NCBI RefSeq assembly: GCF_020400825.1 | Contig: NZ_JAINVH010000032.1 | Coordinates: 28,725-92,724, forward strand | Length of the DNA: 64,000 nt | Direction: 5' to 3' | Origin: Streptomyces sp. HPF1205 | GTDB lineage: Bacteria > Actinomycetota > Actinomycetes > Streptomycetales > Streptomycetaceae | Part shown: positions 60,886 to 64,000 of the stretch, one piece after another | Layout: every line of letters begins with the position of its first letter | Numbering within the stretch: the first letter of the stretch is position 1 | Position numbers and translations under genes: made by a program | Notes under the pieces: model-generated | What the model was told of the DNA's origin: nothing | Databases searched by the model: none | Seen by the model: only the letters and a program-made list of their open reading frames with translations

Positions 60886-61911
60886 ATGCGAGTTGGGACC
60901 TTCGTCCTCGCGGCTCAGTTCCCTGGCCAGGGACAGGCCGAGCCGCTGCACCGGGCGATACGCACCGCCGACGCCGCGGAGAGCGCCGGTCTGGACGCCG
61001 TGTGGCTGGCGGAACACCATTTCGTGCCCTACGGGGTCTGCCCGTCGGCCATCACCCTCGCGGGTGTACTGCTGGGCCGCACCTCGCGGATCGGGGTGGG
61101 AACGGCGGTGAGCGTGCTGCCGACGGCGCACCCCGTGGCGCTCGGCGAGCAGTCCGCGCTGCTGCACCTGCTGTCCGGCGGCCGCTTCACGCTGGGCGTG
61201 GGCCGCGGCGGGCCCTGGGTGGACCTGGAGGTCTTCGGGGCCGGCCCGGCCGCCTTCGAGACCGGGTTCCCGGAGTCCCTGGACCTGCTGCTGCGCTGGC
61301 TGCGCGAGCCGGCCGTCGGCGCGGACGGCCCGCGCTACCGCTTCCGTGAGGTCCAGGTGGTGCCGCGGGCCGACGAGCTGGACGGCCGCGGCGGCCCGCC
61401 CGTCGTGGTCGCCTGCACCTCGCCCGGCACGGTCCGGCTGGCCGCCGAGCGCGGCCTGCCCATGCTGCTGGGCATGCACGCCGGGGACGAGGAGAAGGCC
61501 GAGATGGTCGCCCTCTGGCGGTCCCGCGCGCTGGAGGCGGGCCACCGGCCGGAGGCGGTCGAGGCGGTCGACCACGTCTCGGCCGGTGTGGTGCAGATCG
61601 CCGACACCCGGGGCGACGCGGCCGAGACGCTGCTGAAGGCGATGCCCGGCTGGCTGCAGCAGGGGCTGGCGGCCCACCGGACGTACGACGGCAGCCGCCG
61701 CGCCATGCGCGACCCGCTGGCCTACACCGAACTGCTCTGCGCCCTGCACCCGGTGGGCCCGCCCCGGCTGTGCGCCGACCGGCTGGCGGCGACCGCCGAG
61801 CGCACCGGCATCACCCGGTTCGCGCTGCTGGCGGAGGGATCCGGCGATCTGGCCGTGACATTGGACAACGTCGCGCGGCTGGCGGGCGACGTGCTCCCGG
61901 AACTGGCTTGA
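60886..61911 (+). CDS. LLM class flavin-dependent oxidoreductase
   Basis: This 341-residue luciferase-like monooxygenase has a TIM barrel binding FMN or F420. It starts MRVGTFVLAAQFPGQGQAEPLHRAIRTADAAESAGLDAVWLAEHHF and has LSGGRFTLGVGRGGPWVD. Substrate unknown. GGAGGGAG precedes the ATG at 60886 by about eight bases. Single gene; an inverted repeat spans its stop codon. Confidence 0.9.
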   Translation: MRVGTFVLAAQFPGQGQAEPLHRAIRTADAAESAGLDAVWLAEHHFVPYGVCPSAITLAGVLLGRTSRIGVGTAVSVLPTAHPVALGEQSALLHLLSGGRFTLGVGRGGPWVDLEVFGAGPAAFETGFPESLDLLLRWLREPAVGADGPRYRFREVQVVPRADELDGRGGPPVVVACTSPGTVRLAAERGLPMLLGMHAGDEEKAEMVALWRSRALEAGHRPEAVEAVDHVSAGVVQIADTRGDAAETLLKAMPGWLQQGLAAHRTYDGSRRAMRDPLAYTELLCALHPVGPPRLCADRLAATAERTGITRFALLAEGSGDLAVTLDNVARLAGDVLPELA

Positions 61912-61945
61912 ATCCGTGGGGACCGGCCGGCCCGGGGAGCACGTC
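61888..61945 (+). repeat. Inverted repeat straddling the stop codon of the LLM gene
   Basis: GACGTGCTCCC (61888-61898), inside the coding end, is perfectly complementary to GGGAGCACGTC (61935-61945). The 36-base loop includes the stop codon. It could fold into a 3'-end structure or terminator. Confidence 0.5.
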
Positions 61946-61978
61946 CTCCCCCGCCCCTTCGGGCACGGGGGTCCCCCC
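61943..61978 (-). repeat. Dispersed palindromic repeat, copy 1
   Basis: Read on the minus strand this is an approximately 36-base element containing ACCCCC-GTGCCCGAAGGGG and ending GGGGGAGGAC. It matches copy 2 at 62441-62478 with a few differences, in opposite orientation. CCCCCG and CGGGGG form a hairpin, so it may also terminate the convergent LLM and SCO5389-family genes. Confidence 0.7.
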
Positions 61979-62006
61979 GGTGCCGGCCGCCGTAACCGTC
62001 CCGGGT

Positions 62007-62399
62007 TCAGCAGTCCCGCAACTCCGGCGACTGGTTGAGCACTTGGGAACGCAGGGAGGTGAAGTCCCCGAGGGCGCCGTCCACGGCGGGGTCGAGCGGG
62101 AAGACGGCCACCCGGTGGCAGTTCTGGAACGCCAGCCGCACCCCGAAGTGCCGCTGCAGGGCGCCCCGTATCGCGTCGCTCGCCAGCGCCCGCAGCAGTT
62201 GTCCGCGCTCCTTCTCGCTCGGCGGCGGCACCTGGTTGTCGGCGAACTCACCGCCGTCGACCTTGAGCTGCGCCACCAGCGAGCTGATCATCTCCCACGC
62301 GTAAGGGAGGGACGTCCGGACGCAGTCGACGAATTCCTTCTCGTCGACCTCGCCTCGCTCGGCCTGCTCCAGCAGGGCCGGTGAGACGTCGAGCGACAT
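62007..62399 (-). CDS. SCO5389 family protein
   Basis: This 130-residue, mostly helical soluble protein starts MSLDVSPALLEQAERGEVDEKEFVDCVRTSLPYAWEMISSL and ends QSPELRDC. It is conserved next to nucS in Streptomyces. No domain of known function is visible. GAGAGGAG five bases before the ATG is a strong ribosome-binding site. It is flanked on both sides by copies of a dispersed palindromic repeat. Confidence 0.85.
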   Translation of the reverse strand: MSLDVSPALLEQAERGEVDEKEFVDCVRTSLPYAWEMISSLVAQLKVDGGEFADNQVPPPSEKERGQLLRALASDAIRGALQRHFGVRLAFQNCHRVAVFPLDPAVDGALGDFTSLRSQVLNQSPELRDC

Positions 62400-62440
62400 G
62401 GGTACTCCTCTCGTGACCCAGCCGTGGGGTGGCCGGGTCT

Positions 62441-62478
62441 GGGGGTACCCCCATGCCCGAAGGGCGTTGGGGGAGGAC
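62441..62478 (+). repeat. Dispersed palindromic repeat, copy 2
   Basis: GGGGGTACCCCC, then ATGCCCGAAGGGC, then GGGGGAGGAC, in 38 bases. The first part is a perfect palindrome. I recognise this kind of sequence as common between Streptomyces genes; the inverted partner is at 61943-61978. Confidence 0.7.
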
Positions 62479-62623
62479 GAATGCCCGGAGCCGTTCCGGC
62501 GCCTCCTGTCCGGCGGCTCCGGGCTTCAACCGTAGGGGCCCGTGGTGCGCAAGCACCAGGAGGGAACACCCACAACCAGCCAACGTGCGGGGCAGGGGCC
62601 CCCGGCGGGGCGGGCGGGGGCCG

Positions 62624-62691
62624 GCCGCCGGACCGATGCCGGGCCCGTGCCTGGCCCGCCGCCGGACCGATGCCGGACCCGTGCCGGGCCG
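62624..62691. repeat. 34-base tandem duplication upstream of nucS
   Basis: GCCGCCGGACCGATGCCGG begins at 62624 and again at 62658. The two copies differ at a few positions. Probably replication slippage in GC-rich DNA. Confidence 0.65.
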
Positions 62692-62747
62692 GCCGCCGTC
62701 GTGGGCGAATCGCGCGGAGGGCACGGGGTCGAGTAGCGTTGCCGACC

Positions 62748-63410
62748 ATGCGCCTCGTCATCGCCCGCTGCTCCGTGGACTACGCGGGCCGGCTCTCCGC
62801 CCACCTGCCCTCGGCCACCCGGCTGCTGCTCATCAAGGCCGACGGAAGTCTGTCCGTGCACGCCGACGACCGCGCCTACAAGCCGCTCAACTGGATGTCG
62901 CCGCCGTGCAGCCTCAAGGAGGGCGAGGACGGGATCTGGACGGTCACCAACAAGGCCGGCGAGCAGTTGATCATCTCCATCGAGGAGATACTGCACGACT
63001 CCTCCCACGAACTGGGCGTGGACCCCGGCCTGATCAAGGACGGCGTGGAGGCCCACCTCCAGGAGCTCCTGGCCGACCGGATCGAGGTCCTGGGCGACGG
63101 CTGGACGCTGGTCCGCCGCGAGTACCCCACCGCGATCGGCCCGGTCGACATCCTCTGCCGTGACGCCTCCGGCGGCACCGTGGCCGTGGAGATCAAGCGC
63201 CGCGGCGAGATCGACGGCGTCGAGCAGCTCACCCGCTACCTCGACCTCCTCAACCGCGACCCCCTCCTCACCCCCGTCCGCGGCATCTTCGCCGCCCAGG
63301 AGATCAAGCCGCAGGCCCGCGTCCTGGCCACCGACCGCGGGATCGACTGCGTCGTCCTGGACTACGACGCCCTGCGCGGCATCGAGGACGACAAACTCCG
63401 GCTCTTCTGA
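62748..63410 (+). CDS. nucS: Mismatch-specific endonuclease NucS (EndoMS)
   Basis: This 220-residue nuclease cuts both strands at base mismatches and provides the non-canonical mismatch repair of actinobacteria, working with the sliding clamp. The N-terminal beta domain (RCSVDYAGRLSAHLPSATRLLLIKADGS) binds DNA. The RecB-like C-terminal core has D134 (GPVDILC), E148 and K150 (VEIKRRG), and EQLTRYLDLLNRD. TAGCGT lies eight bases before the ATG with no ribosome-binding site, so a leaderless mRNA is likely. Confidence 0.95.
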   Translation: MRLVIARCSVDYAGRLSAHLPSATRLLLIKADGSLSVHADDRAYKPLNWMSPPCSLKEGEDGIWTVTNKAGEQLIISIEEILHDSSHELGVDPGLIKDGVEAHLQELLADRIEVLGDGWTLVRREYPTAIGPVDILCRDASGGTVAVEIKRRGEIDGVEQLTRYLDLLNRDPLLTPVRGIFAAQEIKPQARVLATDRGIDCVVLDYDALRGIEDDKLRLF

Positions 63411-63436
63411 GGGGCGTTACGGGAATACGGGGGCGT

Positions 63437-63600
63437 ATGCAGGACGCCCGTGACGCGCTGCTGTGGAAGCTGGAGGGGCTGCCGGAGTACGACATCCGCA
63501 GCCCGCTGACGCCGGCGGGAACCAATCTGCTCGGCCTGGTCAAGCATGCGACCGGCACCGAGGCGTCCGGCTCGGCGCGACCTTCGGGCGGCCCTGTTCC
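63437..63600 (+). pseudogene. DinB/DUF664 family gene, truncated and frameshifted
   Basis: The reading begins QDARDALLWKLEGLPEYDIRSPLTPAGTNLLGLVKHATGTEAS, typical of DUF664 DinB proteins. After about 63568 the expected continuation (LGATFGRP) is found in another frame from 63571, so about one base is missing. Homology then stops near 63600, well short of the usual 160-170 residues. The true N-terminus also seems clipped. Confidence 0.7.
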
Positions 63601-63760
63601 CACGCTCCGGCGCAGACGGCTGATCACCATCACGTCAACGGATCACGGCAGGGCTGAACCGGCTCGGCGTCGACCGAGGTCGACCGGCCGGGGCATCGTC
63701 CGGGAGGCGGCGCCCGATCGACCGATCGGGGTGTGGTCTACCTGCTGCCGGCCGTCGCCC

Positions 63761-63880
63761 GAGGCTGACGCAGGAGGTCTCGCCGGGGAAGCGGCCGATG
63801 GCCTTGACCCGGCGGCGGGTCTCGCCGAAGGTCCGCTCCGCCGGATACCGCTTCTCCCAGGTGGCGATGAAGGGCACCCT
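63761..63880 (-). mobile_element. Remnant of a Mutator/IS256-type transposase
   Basis: On the minus strand FIATWEKRYPA is followed directly by ERTFGETRRRVKAIGRFPGETSC, two segments that in Mutator-type transposases are separated by roughly 30 residues around the TTN-x-ER motif. An internal deletion is therefore likely. No terminal inverted repeats or complete transposase are visible. Confidence 0.55.
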
Positions 63881-64000
63881 ACGCCCGTGATCATTTGCAC
63901 CAGACCTTGGACGCGACCACCCGCAACCGGGTGAACCGATATTTTGCGGAAATAGCAAGGCTGTTTGCCGAAGACGGTAGCGCGGGGTGACAGTGCCGAT
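63881..64000. other. Right edge, no gene supported
   Basis: About 120 bases, with a distinctly AT-richer stretch near 63935-63975. I see no gene or clear signal; it may belong to a degraded element or a control region continuing beyond the window. Confidence 0.4.

Larger units (their letters stand above)
62400..62747. promoter_or_regulatory. Divergent SCO5389-nucS gap with repeats
   Basis: This 348-base gap has no supported gene. It contains the second dispersed palindrome (62441-62478), a 34-base tandem duplication (62624-62691) and a -10 candidate TAGCGT (62734-62739) eight bases before nucS. Confidence 0.5.

Noticed and set aside
63635..63958. Complete minus-strand gene at the right edge
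   Set aside because: Only two short transposase-like segments are recognisable, with the middle missing and no conserved continuation.

Overview
This window looks like chromosomal core DNA of a Streptomyces or a very close relative. The evidence is the very high G+C, the strong third-position GC bias, GTG and TTG starts, many genes without a Shine-Dalgarno sequence, and gene content that is close to genus-specific: the polar-growth coiled-coil proteins Scy and FilP side by side, NucS, an SCO5389-family protein, DUF397, DUF6230/DUF6114 and isobutyryl-CoA mutase. From memory, the gene order matches the S. coelicolor region from about SCO5388 (nucS) to SCO5444 (glgP), read right to left. That synteny was not computed here. 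I see no CRISPR array, tRNA, rRNA or complete insertion sequence.

Layout. 0.3-3.1 kb (minus strand): a HATPase_c protein, an enoyl-CoA hydratase and a lipoprotein L,D-transpeptidase. 3.4-21.3 kb: alpha-glucan and trehalose metabolism. It comprises debranching enzyme glgX, a heterodimeric ABC exporter and a cold-shock protein in between, glycogen phosphorylase glgP on the minus strand, then the GlgE pathway set glgE-treS-maltokinase-glgB on the plus strand. TreS converts trehalose to maltose, the kinase makes maltose 1-phosphate, GlgE polymerises it and GlgB branches the glucan. GlgP and GlgX degrade it. 21.3-26.1 kb is an accessory-looking insert: two tandem DUF1254 proteins and an AAA/DUF234 ATPase behind an unusually AT-rich control region. 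26.1-33.3 kb is lower glycolysis and overflow metabolism: pfkA, a D-lactate-type dehydrogenase, pta-ackA and pyk.

33.4-38.9 kb holds a conserved but uncharacterised exported/membrane operon (DUF6230, DUF6114, a Ser/Pro/Thr-rich protein), a thioredoxin-fold/TPR protein without a CXXC pair, a TetR regulator and a DUF397 protein. 39-43.6 kb holds isobutyryl-CoA mutase large subunit icmA (diagnostic Phe80/Gln198 present), a DUF3817 membrane protein, two MarR regulators and a second L,D-transpeptidase. 43.7-47.5 kb has a four-gene DUF2127-AIM24-AIM24-AIM24 operon diverging from a DUF3817/thiamine-binding pair, with a perfect CRP-type box between them. 47.5-53.4 kb has a divergent ArsR/MFS pair, the mutase GTPase chaperone meaB, a thiolase and methylmalonyl-CoA epimerase. 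The meaB-thiolase gap contains in-frame tandem repeats and a very long hairpin. 53.6-60.3 kb is scy, filP and an ABC-2 type transporter pair. The right end carries a small zinc-finger-like protein, an LLM flavin oxidoreductase, an SCO5389-family protein, nucS and a decayed stretch with a frameshifted DinB gene and a transposase remnant.

A pattern repeated across the window is a TANNNT hexamer exactly seven bases before the start codon, with no ribosome-binding site. It occurs at seven genes and implies leaderless transcripts. Several of these promoters sit beside clean palindromes that look like operators. Protein assignments rest on motifs I could read. Promoters, operators and terminators are inferred from sequence only.
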